This document shows, one piece after another, positions 11,390-22,551 of a stretch of 64,000 nucleotides of DNA (positions are counted from its first letter, which is position 1; the number at the start of each line of letters is the position of its first letter). The position numbers and the translations under genes are program-made. The notes under the pieces were generated by a model, which had not been told where the DNA came from, ran no database searches, and saw nothing but the letters and a program-made list of their open reading frames with translations. Origin of the DNA: Haliclona indistincta. Its lineage: Eukaryota; Porifera; Demospongiae; Haplosclerida; Chalinidae. Where the stretch lies: the NCBI GenBank assembly GCA_964017065.1, contig OZ024783.1, positions 9,189,367 to 9,253,366 of the forward strand. Direction: 5' to 3'.

Positions 11390-11515
11390 GGAAAATATGC
11401 TATATTCCCTAGGGAATATACATATTCTCTAGGGATTTCTGATATTGGACAGGAAATCACATGGCTTTTTTGCATATTGCCCTGGAGTCACCTGATCTCC
11501 AGGGAAATATGCTCT
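11390..11515. repeat. Partial palindromes with ccctaggg and ccctggag cores
   Basis: A palindrome around tatattccctagggaatata (near 11410) and a second imperfect pair (ttgccctggag / ctccaggga) lie shortly after the Crypton relic. They resemble, in layout, the hairpins before it and could be decayed foldback sequence. Confidence 0.45.
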
Positions 11516-11817
11516 ATAAACTGTGAGCGGTGCCGTTGATCTAAAGGCCTGCTATGATACAACTTGCTATAAGCACCATATCGTACTACAATACAGTCAC
11601 AACCAACAATTGTTTCTCACCTTATACAGCCTGACCACACCTTCTTCCACAGCCCACTACAATGTTGGTTAGCGTGGCTCTGTTGCCTAGCGACAGGATT
11701 ACAAGCCAGTGCTTGCAGACATACAAATAACCATTGGAAGCACTCTGCCCTGGAATAAATAAACAAACAATGAAAAACACAAAATAATATATATAAGATA
11801 CAAAATATTTAAGTTAT

Positions 11818-11926
11818 AGATAAACTACACCTACCAGGATATACATGAGGCGGCTGGTTAAATAGACGTTAATTAATAACTGCCGAGTGTATATCTGGTA
11901 AACCAAGGTAGGTGGAGTTTATCTGG
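11818..11926. repeat. Short inverted-repeat element (gataaactacacctacc ends)
   Basis: gataaactacacctacc and its near-complement ggtaggtggagtttatc (one mismatch) bracket about 75 bp. The inner ggatatac / gtatatct words also pair. It looks like a MITE of about 107 bp, adjoining the next element. Confidence 0.55.
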
Positions 11927-11927
11927 T

Positions 11928-12183
11928 TTGTACTACAATGCGTGGGTGTCTGTCTACGCATGCGCATTCTATGCCTCGTGCGCAGCTATATGGCTAGCTA
12001 CCTAGCTAGGGTCTCCCTGTGCTGTGACTAGAGGCGATCATTTGTTGAGGAACACCGAGACTTTGCACATCTCTTGAATTATATTTTTAACCTCACAATG
12101 GTAGTTAGAAGCGTCTTCTTACTTCCCGAGGGATTAGACGACTGGCAGTTCCTTTGATCACACCCACGCATTGTAGTACAAAA
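11928..12183. mobile_element. MITE with 22-bp TIRs (tttgtactacaatgcgtggg)
   Basis: The left end TTTGTACTACAATGCGTGGG is matched by its complement at 12162-12183. The element is about 256 bp and has no coding capacity. I could not settle a target-site duplication, so the superfamily is undetermined. Confidence 0.75.
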
Positions 12184-12189
12184 TAATAA

Positions 12190-13370
12190 ATAAATAAAAT
12201 GTACAATAATAAATAAATTACAGTAGACCTTCACCAATCTCAACACTTTAGCATCTCGTTAGAAAGACAATTCAATTGTTAACAAATTTGGTCAGCTTAT
12301 GAAAACATGCATAATAAAACTCACAATTTATTTGTGTGTTCCGATTAGCGAGGGTCTACTGTTGATACGGAAGTTAAAAAAATTTCAAGAGATAAATTCT
12401 CATGTTAAAATACTTTTGTAGGTCGACCTGCCCAACGAAAATATTTCCACATCGAAATGTTATCAACGTGAAGGCAAGCACACAGCTTCTACACACAACT
12501 GTATTACTATTGCTGCTGAGGCCGAGATATTTGTTTCTCATCCACCGCCCGCCCGTGTTTCTGTATACCACACGTATTATTCTTATTCAAATTCAATATT
12601 TCACAAGCACGAGGCACTATAAAGCAGAATGTATCTATAATAATGCTGGATAATGTTTCTGTATATGACTACTATTGTCACACTACGCTCATCGCTCCTC
12701 CATATTGAGTAGTAATAAAGTCTAAATCTGTCGGAGTTCTATGGAAGAGTGAGTTCAAATGCCAGTTCTTTCCCAAGTACTTTTACACAGTATCCTGCTA
12801 TTCTATACAGGTTGCATCTTTATTCGATCATATGTTTTGGCCGATATAGACGGACAAGGTTGTCATGAAAATACTAAAAAAAAGCGAACTATTAAAAGTT
12901 AGTTGAAAATGATCAATCCATTCTAGACACACTAGACAACAATAATCAGTGGACTTAAAGTTCGAGTGAATCAAAACATCACATGTAGTACAATGGCACC
13001 TTCACCATCACGTATTTTGAGGAAGAACTTTTTTGAGGAAGCACTACACCTCCTCACTGAAGATCTGTAGCTCTCCTCAGTTGCAGTGCTATAATAAAAT
13101 TAATTATAATCAGACCAGCCATTACACCGAGATAGAGCAATGGAGCAGCCAAAGCATCTGACAAGCGATAAAGAAACAGAACTCTGACGTTAAAATCAAA
13201 TTTAGCACAAATAATTCCAGTTTTATAAAGTGGTAATTTTTATTTATAATGATCAATAGCAGCAATGACTTACAAGTTCTTTTCAACAGAAAATGGAACT
13301 GCTCCAGTTCAACTCAAAGCCACCGGACAAGTACTCACGAAATTATGAACAACCTTCAACAACATAGAAC
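12190..13370. other. Stretch without a recognisable gene
   Basis: AT-rich DNA with short open frames only. The region from about 13260 (acttacaagttcttttcaac, then ccagttcaactcaaag) recurs in degraded form near 14750 and 15390, so it is repetitive. Confidence 0.5.
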
Positions 13371-13383
13371 TTAAAAGATTTGT

Positions 13384-13617
13384 TTGCAAGAACAGCGAGT
13401 AATACGCCTGTGCAAGATGGACACTATCAGTTCACTACCTTCTCACAAATTTCACTTAGTCACACAAACAAGAGCACAGCAGAAGGACCAATTGAGTGAA
13501 GTCATTAAGAATGGTATGCTCGTTTTTCTACATGCAGTCCTTGGATGTGATACAACCTTCCGTCTTTACGGCATTGGGAAGGGAGATTCGCTCAAAACGT
13601 TCAAGTCAGATAAATAG
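13384..13617 (+). pseudogene. Transposon-type ORF fragment with FLHAVLGCDTT motif
   Basis: The 77-codon frame contains MLVFLHAVLGCDTT followed by RLYGIGKG. This pair of words is typical of a repeated invertebrate ORF family, often annotated as PIN/XPG-like (memory of the family, not a search). Only a short C-terminal part is present and no start region is visible. Confidence 0.45.
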
Positions 13618-14118
13618 TCAGTTCACTACATCAGAATCAAGAAGAATCATAACTCTTGAGCGGAATTCAACTCCCGTAAACAGCAGCGCAGTGAAACATC
13701 AACAGAACAAAGATTCATCATTCAATATGTAATGAGTGAAACAGCTATTGAAATGAACTCCGACTTTCTTCAAATCCAACAATGATAATGGAAAACAAGA
13801 ATCCAAACATCCTAGTCCATTATCATGGTACCTACTGACGGCAAGATTGCCAGGCGACGAGGCGAGACAATCTACATTAAGAGCCAGAGGAATGTGTATA
13901 AATTCATCTTAATTCATGAAAATGGAACTCTTCCTATCCTTCCTAATGTTTAGAATTCTGTTGCTGTTTAGAATACTGTTTAGAATAAATGTTGCTCTAC
14001 TCCTCATATTTGTCTCTGCTTGTCAGTCCATCTTCTTCCTGCCCAAGAAACTTAGATTAATTCATCACATCAGTTAGTTCATCACATTAGTTAGTTCATA
14101 ACATCACTATCTCTTTAA

Positions 14119-14709
14119 CCCTTTAACCCCTATTGTCGCCTTTTGGCGACATACATACTTCAGACACCATAACTTTATCAAAAAGTGTTAAAATATCCCA
14201 AAATTAAGCCAAATTGAAGAATACAAATAACCGCAAAAAATCCAGTGGTTTTCGGCGCGCCCCCTGCGCTAAACGTTATGGCGACGGCATTTCTATGGCT
14301 TCAGTGCAAATTTCACAACATTTTAGGAGAAACAAAATGGCTGCCAAGAAATTTTGGACATTTTATGGCTTCAGGGTGCTCGGGAACACATTTTTGTGCA
14401 TTCTCTATGATCTGGGCTACATTTTGCACTCACCAAAACCACTGCTATCTGTGTGTACTTTTCAGTAGCCAGCCCCAAAGTACTAACTTTGAGCAAAATT
14501 TGACGAGGTCGTTGCACTTTATCGGCTTCACTTTCGAAGTGGGAGGGGCATATCGACTGACTTGAGTGTGGGCAATTGCGGCTACTCACTGGCGTAAAAG
14601 GACGCAAATTTGAGACCAGTAGCACAAAAGACACACGAGATATTCACGAGAGAAGTGGTCAGCATTTACGAGGTTAAAATTTCAGCAAGATAATTTAGTA
14701 ATTAAAGGG
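14119..14709. mobile_element. TTAA-flanked element (piggyBac-like non-autonomous)
   Basis: TTAA at 14115-14118 and 14710-14713 flank a 591-bp unit that begins CCCTTTAA and ends in the complement TTAAAGGG. TTAA duplications with CCC-starting ends are the piggyBac signature. The inside has a small gtcgccttttggcgac hairpin and no transposase. Open frames at 14214-14565 show no domain. Confidence 0.6.
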
Positions 14710-14828
14710 TTAAGTACTTGTTAATATTTATAACCACAAGCAGCAGCAAAAAAGTACAAGTTCTTTTCAACTGGAAAAAAACAATTATTACATAGTACGT
14801 CATCTTTCACCAATCGGATTGCTCTATT

Positions 14829-15112
14829 CGAGGGCATTAATGTAGGTTATTGACCGCGCGTAGCGTCTTCTATAGCAACAGACCGTTGCGTCTTTGCGAG
14901 TTTGAAAAATTCGCGATGTTATTGCGCTCACAGAGATGAACTATGTAATAAATCATTTATTGCCCTACACAACTCGGGCATTAACCAACATTAATGGCCT
15001 CGGGAAAGTCAGTTGCCCTCGTACAGTCTCGGGCTGCGCCCTCGACCGTTACTCGGGCGACCGACTTTCCCGCGGTCATTAATGTCGGTTAATGCCCTCG
15101 CGTGAGGGCAAT
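14829..15112. mobile_element. GC-rich long hairpin with GC-GCA-GC apex plus a half copy
   Basis: Arms run from about 14959 and to 15112 (cgggcattaacc / ggttaatgccc; cgggaaagtc / gactttcccg). On the minus strand the apex is GCGCAGC (15033-15039). A related single arm at 14829-14858 (cgagggcattaatgtagg) ends in another GCGTAGC word (14858-14864) without a matching second arm. This is foldback DNA. Confidence 0.75.
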
Positions 15113-15519
15113 AACTAATACTTAACTCACAGCTGCCCAAGATACTCACAGCTGAATTCAATAACAAGTTCCTCGAGCTCTGTCTTACCTGGGCAAGACA
15201 CTATCATTCATCGCACACGATTGCACTACTGCTGCTGCACAGCATACCCACTAACATGAACTGCGGGTATCAATTTGATCAAAACATCATGAGTAGTATG
15301 AAAGAAATATTATTAGCAGCAATAGCAGCAAAGGCGAACTGTGGTTATTATCAACAGGAAAAGGAACACGTAAAAGAACTACTCCAATTCAACTCAAAAC
15401 CATCAGACGAGTACTCATGAAACTATGACTCATGATCTTGTTTCTAGAACGAGAGTTGTACCTCTAAATTAATTCATTACATCAGTTTGGTCATCACATT
15501 AATTAATTCATCACATCGC

Positions 15520-15734
15520 TGTGATGTTATTTAATCATCATTTATAACTGGCGATTATATTTATAATCTCATTATAAACAGCAATATTCATCAATTTATT
15601 ATCACCACGTGTACAATTATATTTGTGTGTTGTCATGTGTCAATCAGCTGACTATCTCCATGTGATTCTGGTCTGTGTGTGTGAACGTCCAATAAAACTT
15701 TGTGATCAGTCAGTATCGTAGACCTAACGTTACA
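15520..15734 (+). mobile_element. 5' LTR of a Ty3/gypsy-type retrotransposon
   Basis: A 215-bp segment starts TGTGATGTTA and ends TAACGTTACA, the short inverted TG..CA ends of an LTR. It contains an AATAAA signal at about 15691. It is directly followed by a primer-binding site and gag. No second LTR was found downstream. Confidence 0.7.
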
Positions 15735-15752
15735 TGGTGGCAGCGGTGGGAT
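15735..15752 (+). promoter_or_regulatory. Primer-binding site matching tRNA-Leu 3' end
   Basis: TGGTGGCAGCGGTGGGAT is the reverse complement of a eukaryotic tRNA-Leu 3' end (…CCGCTGCCACCA) and starts immediately after the LTR, as expected for reverse-transcription priming. Confidence 0.7.
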
Positions 15753-15808
15753 TTCAACCATCAAGTTGTAAGAGAGAGTCAAGTTGGCCACGAAAACACT
15801 GAAGGATA

Positions 15809-16352
15809 ATGGCCGCCGGTAACTACGCACTGCCGCCTCCAGCCGCATTAGAAATACATTATTCTCAGGCAAGTGAGCGCTGGAGGCGATTCAGAACAGC
15901 CTGGGAAAATTACTCCGTAGCTACTGGTCTGAATGGAAAGGGCGAGGACGTACAAGTAGCAATACTATTGACCGTGATCGGCGAGGAGGCCAGGGAGGTA
16001 TGCACGACGTTCACGTGGGAGGCTGACGGGGACAAAGCCAAGATCACGAAAGTAATTGACAAATTTCAAGAGTACTGCCAACCGTACAAAAACATACCTT
16101 TCGAGAGGTATAATATAAGTTCAATCAGAGGGCCCAAGAGGTGGGCGAATCGTATGATCACTACCACACCTGTTTGAGAACACTGGCAGATGAATGTTCA
16201 TTCGCGACAATCACTCAAGAAGAAATATTGCGTGATCGCCTTGTCTTCGGTATCAGAGATGCCAAAGTACGAGAGAGATTACTACGGGAACCGAAGTTGT
16301 CCCTGGCGAAGACTGATGAAATAATTATGTTTAAATATGAAATATGTTCATA
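15809..16352 (+). pseudogene. gag: Ty3/gypsy gag, N-terminal half, frameshifted
   Basis: The ORF starts MAAGNYALPPPAALEIHY, 57 bases after the primer-binding site. It continues through WRRFRTAWENYSVATGL and IGEEAREV to PFERYNISS. A frame change near 16140 (within RGPKRWANR / GESYDHYHTCLR) leads to LRTLADECSF and RDRLVFGIRDAKVRERLL, the conserved retrotransposon gag block. The frame stops at 16350-16352, just before the 42-bp array. No zinc knuckle, protease, reverse transcriptase or integrase follows, so this is a 5' fragment whose 3' part was replaced by the array or lost. Confidence 0.8.
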
Positions 16353-16372
16353 ATAACTTTAAGAATGCATCA

Positions 16373-17514
16373 GGATACACCAACAGCAGAGAGGCAGAAG
16401 GCGATCAGACATCAGGATACACCAACAGCAGAGAGGCAGAAGGCGATCAGACATCAAGATACACCAACAGCAGAGAGGCAGAATGCGATCAGACATCAGG
16501 ATACACCAACAGCAGAGAGGCAGAATGCGATCAGACATCAGGATACACCAACAGCAGAGAGGCAGAATGCGATCAGACATCAGGATACACCAACAGCAGA
16601 GAGGCAGAAGGCGATCAGACATCAAGATACACCAACAGCAGAGAGGCAGAAGGCGATCAGACATCAGGATACACCAACAGCAGAGAGGCAGAATGCGATC
16701 AGACATCAGGATACACCAACAGCAGAGAGGTAGAATGCGATCAGACATCAGGATACACCAACAGCAGAGAGGCAGAATGCGATCAGACATCAGGATACAC
16801 CAACAGCAGAGAGGCAGAATGCGATCAGACATCAGGATACACCAACAGCAGAGAGGCAGAATGCGATCAGACATCAGGATACACCAACAGCAGAGAGGCA
16901 GAATGCGATCAGACATCAGGATACACCAACAGCAGAGAGGCAGAAGGCGATCAGACATCAGGATACATCAACAGCAGAGAGGCAGAATGCGATCAGACAT
17001 CAGGATACACCAACAGCAGAGAGGCAGAAGGCGATCAGACATCAGGATACATCAACAGCAGAGAGGCAGAAGGCGATCAGACATCAGGATACACCAACAG
17101 CAGAGAGGCAGAAGGCGATCACACATCAGGATACACCAACAGCAGAGAGGCAGAAGGCGATCACACATCAGGATACACCAACAGCAGAGAGGCAGAATGC
17201 GATCAGACATCAGGATACACCAACAGCAGAGAGGCAGAATGCGATCAGACATCAGGATACACCAACAGCAGAGAGGCAGAATGCGATCAGACATCAGGAT
17301 ACACCAACAGCAGAGAGGCAGAAGGCGATCAGACATCAGGATACACCAACAGCAGAGAGGCAGAATGCGATCAGACATCAGGATACTCCAACAGCAGAGA
17401 GGCAGAATGCGATCAGACATCAGGATACACCAACAGCAGAGAGGCAGAATGCGATCAGACATCAGGATACACCAACAGCAGAGAGGCAGAATGCGATCAG
17501 ACATCAGGATACTC
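16373..17514. repeat. 42-bp minisatellite, about 27 copies
   Basis: Units of 42 bp (ggatacaccaacagcagaga, then ggcagaatgcgatcagacatca with C/G variation). Two plus-strand frames stay open across the array (GYTNSREAECDQTS and DIRIHQQQRGRMRS repeats), and a third is interrupted once by TAG at 16731. The array lies between a gypsy gag fragment and a spliced small gene, and one frame runs into that gene's first exon. Confidence 0.95.
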
Positions 17515-17537
17515 CAAAAACCTCATCAGATAGTTGG

Positions 17538-18169
17538 ATGTCTACTCCTCTAGTAAGTTGTTGTAAAAATAAATAAGACAAGTAATAATAATTATTGTTT
17601 GTTGTATGCAGAATACTTCCGAAGAAGAGGATATGCATAATTATGATAATCCTATGTCTCCTGACATTACACCGTATGTGCCCAGAAGTAGAAAGAGAAT
17701 AAGAGAGGTAACGCGATAATATTATAGACGGCAATGATTATTGTGAATTAATGTATATTACAGGAGGCCACCTTTGATCTAGGCAGAAGCTTCTCTCTGA
17801 AGGAATGGAAAGGAAAAGAGTTTGATCAAATCAATCAAAGATTAGATCTAGAGTTTGCGCAGATAAACAAAAGATTAGATCGAGTTGAGGATGATGTGAA
17901 GGAGGTCATGATCACCAAGAAGAAGGCAAGAAAGGTAAACAAAATATTACGAGAACATTGTTACATGTTTATAATGTTTAACAGGTACAAAGTGGCAGTT
18001 GTGATCCAGAGACTATAGTACAAGAAGATGAGTTTGTTCCACAAGGTGTGAGTGTTGAACTGATAATACCATTAACATAAATAATGATTATTTCTTTAAT
18101 GCAGATCCTCTAACAGTATGTTGTGGCCAGGTAGGAGTTCCGAACAAACACATCTATGTACAAATATAG
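17538..18169 (+). CDS. Five-exon gene for a small charged coiled-coil protein
   Basis: Proposed coding exons: 17538-17552, 17612-17707, 17764-17934, 17985-18045, 18105-18169. Every junction is GT-AG, and phases agree (0,0,0,1). The second exon encodes an acidic stretch (NTSEEEDMHNYDNP) ending in a basic RSRKRIRE. The third has heptad-like FDQINQRLDLEFAQINKRL, predicted coiled coil, then KKKARK. The last exon ends VCCGQVGVPNKHIYVQI and stop; it also contains a CAG-gtagga that could be a further donor. The ATG shown is minimal: the same frame is open back into the minisatellite to 16734, so a longer repeat-encoded N-terminus is possible. I do not recognise the family. A long hairpin starts right after the stop. 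Confidence 0.55.
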
Positions 18170-18172
18170 GTT

Positions 18173-18316
18173 AGACGACGGATCGAGGCAACTACGGGAT
18201 TTAGAGTGCCGCGGGAACCGATGTATAGACGTTCCGAGCGCGTAGCGCGAGGGCGTCTATTTCGGTTGCCAAGGCGCTCTAATTCCTGTAGACTTTGCCG
18301 ATGATTCGTTGTCTAA
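18173..18316. mobile_element. Imperfect long hairpin with GC-GTA-GC apex
   Basis: Arms of about 67 bp pair imperfectly (roughly 70 percent by eye) and meet at ccgagcgcgtagcgcgagg. GCGTAGC lies at 18240-18246. It is a foldback element of the same apex type as those at 9.9, 15.0 and 63.1 kb but with unrelated stems. Confidence 0.7.
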
Positions 18317-18965
18317 GGTATTTATACTACAGCTACATGGCAACAATAAACCGACGCAGATATTTTTTGAAAAACAATGGTTGATGACCATCCCAAAGCT
18401 GCTGAGTTCTTGCAGCATGAGCATTTTTTCTTGCTCGAAAACACGTGCTGTGACCCGGCTGCCACACCCACAAACGCCGCTTTGCATTACACGTGGCAAT
18501 GGCTGAACTTGGACTCCAACGAACGGTTAGAATGATAGTTACTAGAGTCCAGCAGTCTTTTGTACTTGCTGTGTGCGTTTATTGGGCAATCTTTAAGCTG
18601 TCAACATAGCAAAACGTGGTAAGTTACTTGCTTTCTTACCTTTTTTTATGCACAACAAGTCAACTTATCGTTGCATCGATCATAGCCAAGTACCCGGGTC
18701 TATAGATGCTGTGCTGCCCATGCCAGAAGCGAACACAACACATACTGGCCCAGTAACTACCAAAGCTAGTACAGTGTTCCACACGAAGACGCTTGAAAAC
18801 TCATTTTTAGATATTTAGCTCATTTTCTCAAATCTCATTGATCTCATGCACATATGCACATACCATGATGAAGTTCTATCCTTTGGGAGTTGAATGCACC
18901 ATATGGCTTCTTGTCACATGACTGTCACGTAATACAAGATGGCAGTAAAGACACCCACTCAGCAG

Positions 18966-19165
18966 ACAACGTTAGGATCAGGATCTCCAGATTGGCTGGT
19001 AGTTAAGAGCTGCTAAAGCTGCAGCCAAGCACTCACCCCGGATGCACATCTCTGAGTGGCACGAGAAGTCGCGGGCAGCTATACTTTGGGAACAGGGAGC
19101 GTATAACAGCGTTTTCAATATGCCCCAACGTTAGGATCAGGATCTCCAGAGTCTGTGCTAGTTAA
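18966..19165 (+). repeat. Direct repeat of caacgttaggatcaggatctccaga segment
   Basis: A roughly 45-bp segment (acgttaggatcaggatctcc … tagttaagar) occurs at about 18969-19012 and again at 19129-19168. No coding function is seen. Confidence 0.6.
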
Positions 19166-19575
19166 GAACCTAAACTTGCTTATCACAAAGACTAAACATA
19201 GTGGATTTACTTTAAACTCACTTGGCGTACCTTTGTCTTAGCATCGCGATGAACGAAGCTCGACTTCGCAGAACGCCTGCTTTTTGTCGGCCATTTTTCG
19301 CTGTCTAGTATTAAACAGTACAAAACGACTTGGTCTAAGTGACGTCAGAGTATGCTATCACGTGACCGGTTATATTCATCGAGGACGCGTGTAGCTGTAT
19401 CAACTCGTGGTTATCAAATCAAAGCGATCATCTATTGTGTAGGCGACAGTAATGGACAGCGTGGGCGGTAATCCCTCATTGCTACTACAATCTCAAAACA
19501 GTTCTTTTCAGAACTACCCCAGCAGCAGCAGCAACAGCACAACTGTTGTGAAGAGGTCACGAAAACGTGGAATGT

Positions 19576-20878
19576 CTACTGTCTTAGAGGACAGTACAAA
19601 CCGTCACTATCTACAGACGCAGCCGCCACACTGCTGCTCTGTTCTGGCTGACTTAGAGCATGTGTGCAAAAGTCCTTGCTACAGTTATCGTGAATTCTGA
19701 AGTAATGATACGGACCGTTTTGTAAATCGTGCTCAAGTAGCTTAATTGCCTTCTTCTGATCACTTTCTTTGCTTCTCATTTTAATTGCGCATCTTGCAGC
19801 ACTTGTCAGCCTCTTCCTCATTCGCTGCATTAAGTCACCCTTGCCCTTGTAACTAGGATTATTTTGAACAAGCTTTTCCAACCCTTGAACGGTAACATTT
19901 ACACGCATGATTAGCGCATTCTATCTTTTGCCCGCCCCCAAGGAACTTCCTGTATAAGGGTCGGATAGACTGCACTATCGCCATCACCGACAAATTCAGT
20001 GTATCTGACACCGTGCACTTTCTCGGCTTCTTGAAACCCTTCAAGTATTGCAGATGTTTCCATTGCAGAAGAAGATTCTGTCCAGTTCTTGTAGCATTGG
20101 TGTTCATCATGTGGAGACCCAGTGGCACAGCCAGAACAATACTTGTTCCGTACACTTATGTGAAGGATTTTCTTAGTTGCCAAACCAATGATAATCCCAA
20201 CGCCACTTTTGGCATTGTAAGTGTGACGATGTGATCGCTTACACCAACCACAGTCTACCACAACGGAAATTGCAGGTACACCTTCGTGATATTCTCCACG
20301 GTCAATTGCTAGCTGTCTTTCCAGTTCCCTGCTTCCTTCATTGACTGTTGTAAACGCTCCCGCCACCACTCACCCATGTTTCTTTCCGTTGATACAAAGG
20401 TCCTTTTGGTCATCACAGGAACTCCCAGGTATGCCATTGACTCCTTGAGCGATGCATGGCCACTACCAGTACTCATCTGCCCCCAGACTGCCGCCAAGTT
20501 CACTTCCCATCTCTTGTATCCTGACATACCACTCACTTTTTGTGAAGTCTCCAGATCAACTTGGTATCCACAAGTGGAACATTGTGTGCTAATGATTGAG
20601 GCCAGACCATCCCGTTTTTCTGCAGTAAGCATCACATTTCCGGTGCTATTGTAACATGTGGCAATGTGTCTAGACAGTTCGCTTATGTACTTCTCTAAAT
20701 TTGCAAAGTTTATGATTCTCGAACCATCAATTGTCACACTACTTGCACTAACTTCTACAGCCGGCGGTCGATTTTCAACTGGTATACTGTCTTGTGCACG
20801 TTTCCAGGACGGCCTCTTTCGGTGAAAAGTGAAGCGATGTTGGTTTCTGTAATATCTTCTATTATTCTTGCTACCCAT
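19576..20878 (-). pseudogene. Mutator-like transposase (animal MULE type), three frameshifts
   Basis: Starts MGSKNNRRYYRNQHRFTFHR at 20878 (minus). A Cys pair region (STQCSTCGYQ) and GYKRWEVNLAAVWGQM lead to the catalytic core: VVVDCGWCKRSHRHTYNAKS holds the first Asp and TEFVGDGDSAVYPTL the second. Further on are IECANHACKCYR, SYKGKGDLMQRMRKRLTSAA and the NGPYHYFRIHDNCSKDFC segment. This order is that of the Mutator-like transposase domain family common in arthropods and cnidarians. One-base frame changes near 20335, 19935 and 19875 separate four frames. No terminal inverted repeat was found around it. Non-functional as written, unless the indels are assembly errors. Confidence 0.75.
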
Positions 20879-20977
20879 TACTCCATTACTCTAACAATTG
20901 TTCAATTATAACAACTTGAGTTCATCATTACTATTTTTATTCTCACCATTAACGTAGGATCCTGTGAGTGTGTTGTA

Positions 20978-21458
20978 CAGTCAACCGGGGCTATTCCGAC
21001 GCGGGGCTATTCCGACTCCACGTACAAATCCAATTGGAACGTGATTTCGATCGTCGAAATAGCCCCGCTAGCCTTACTTTCTCTTTTCGCTTATAGCATA
21101 AAAATGGTAGCGCGCACATGATTAAAACAAGAACCAACGTGTTCAGCAGACAATTTCCTTTACAATACTACTAGTCTTGAGTAGCCACGAGTAAGTACGT
21201 CGCTGTAGAGATCGAGAAACGGCGCCAGAATTCAGCCGTCGAAATAGCCCCGCGAAGGTTCACGAACTAAAAAGGTCGATTTGGCAAAATTATTAAACTT
21301 TCTGATTCAAATTCTGAAGACCTAGGTGAAAAATAGGCGCTAGAATCGATCGGTAAAAGTTCCAGGTCGATCCGATGTTCGTGAACAAAGTTACAACTAT
21401 ATAAACGAGAACTAAACACTGTAACGCCAAAACGCGTCGGAATAGCCCCGGTTGACTG
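20978..21458. mobile_element. pogo/Tigger-type MITE with 26-bp perfect TIRs
   Basis: TA dinucleotides at 20976-20977 and 21459-21460 flank ends starting CAGTCAACCGGGGCTATT and finishing in the complement. CAGTC starts and TA duplication are typical of pogo/Tigger Tc1-mariner elements. The word GTCGAAATAGCCCCG or a one-base variant recurs several times internally in both orientations. No transposase is inside; a pogo-type transposase relic lies at 36.9-37.5 kb. Confidence 0.8.
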
Positions 21459-21460
21459 TA

Positions 21461-22440
21461 TATGTTTCATCAACCAGTTGTTTCCTCGTGATCTCAGCAA
21501 ATCCCGCTAAATCACATTTTGCCGCGCTGTATTATCAGCGCTTGCGTTGGATACATTTTTCACGATTCATTCGAAATGTGTGGGCAGCTTCGCATGTATG
21601 TACTAATACAGCTATGGTTGGCTCGTGGTTTACTGGAGACTCGGTACTGGTGGACTTTTTCTGCGTCAAAGTTTTCGATCAGCTCTATTCAGCGGACCGT
21701 GTGACCAGGCTTGCTCGGTTCTACAAAGGCATGGGCAGGGCCAGTGACTAAAATATTGTCGAAAAAGAAGTAGTTTGAGATTTACGGCTCGAAGTAGGCG
21801 CGGGATCGCCCTTGAGTTTTAACATATCGTGTCATTTCTCGGCACTATAGCTTATCAGGACATCTGCAGACTAGGAATGGCCCTCAGCTGGATGTAGAAC
21901 CATCGATTGGCGGTGTTTTTTTCGTGTTTCTCTGGCAAGGCTGGGACAAAAGTTGACGCAGAAACTCGAAAAATTCAACGATGTGCTTTGTGATCGCTGC
22001 TGCCTAGCCACTTTACATCTGAACTTAGCTTTAAGATTGCTGCAGAAGAACAGTCCTTGGTGCCTCTGTTACTTGTCTTTGCGCCATTGTAGCGCGTTTC
22101 GTCTTGATACAGTGTTCGCATAATATTTTGCTTGTAACTCATGAATAATTAATGAGCAAACGTGTACCCCACCTTAATTTCGTTACAAATTTCCTTATAC
22201 ATTATTATTCATATTATGATAAGCACAGTGACACCAAAGCGTATACAATAGCATACACAATAGGTCATTGTTATAGTACATTGATACCGGATAGTTAGTG
22301 TACATATACATCAAACTACCTGAGAGTGCATGCATCTGGTAAGATTGGACTATTGTGTGACACAATACATGACAATTATTCAATGACAATCACCTATATT
22401 GTCGATTACTAGCTTATGCACTGCACGCGTCATGATGATC
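21461..22440. other. Stretch without a recognisable gene
   Basis: Only short frames without domains. No arrays or inverted repeats were noticed. It ends at the promoter region of the cysteine-rich peptide gene. Confidence 0.5.
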
Positions 22441-22466
22441 ACTTGTGACATCTTTGTTTTAGTTGC

Positions 22467-22473
22467 TATATAA
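22467..22473 (+). promoter_or_regulatory. TATA box of the cysteine-rich peptide gene
   Basis: TATATAA lies 79 bases upstream of the ATG at 22552, leaving room for a start of transcription near 22498 and a roughly 50-base leader. This is inference from position and sequence only. Confidence 0.55.
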
Positions 22474-22551
22474 GTAGAGCACCAGAAAGATAACTTTCAT
22501 CATACTACCATTCTATTCAGGACTCAGGTGTTTACTACAAATCATCTCATC

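Noticed and set aside
16359..17504. Minus-strand frames encoding MSDRILPLCCWCIL repeats
   Set aside because: Antisense shadow of the 42-bp array; hydrophobic Cys-rich appearance is a translation by-product.
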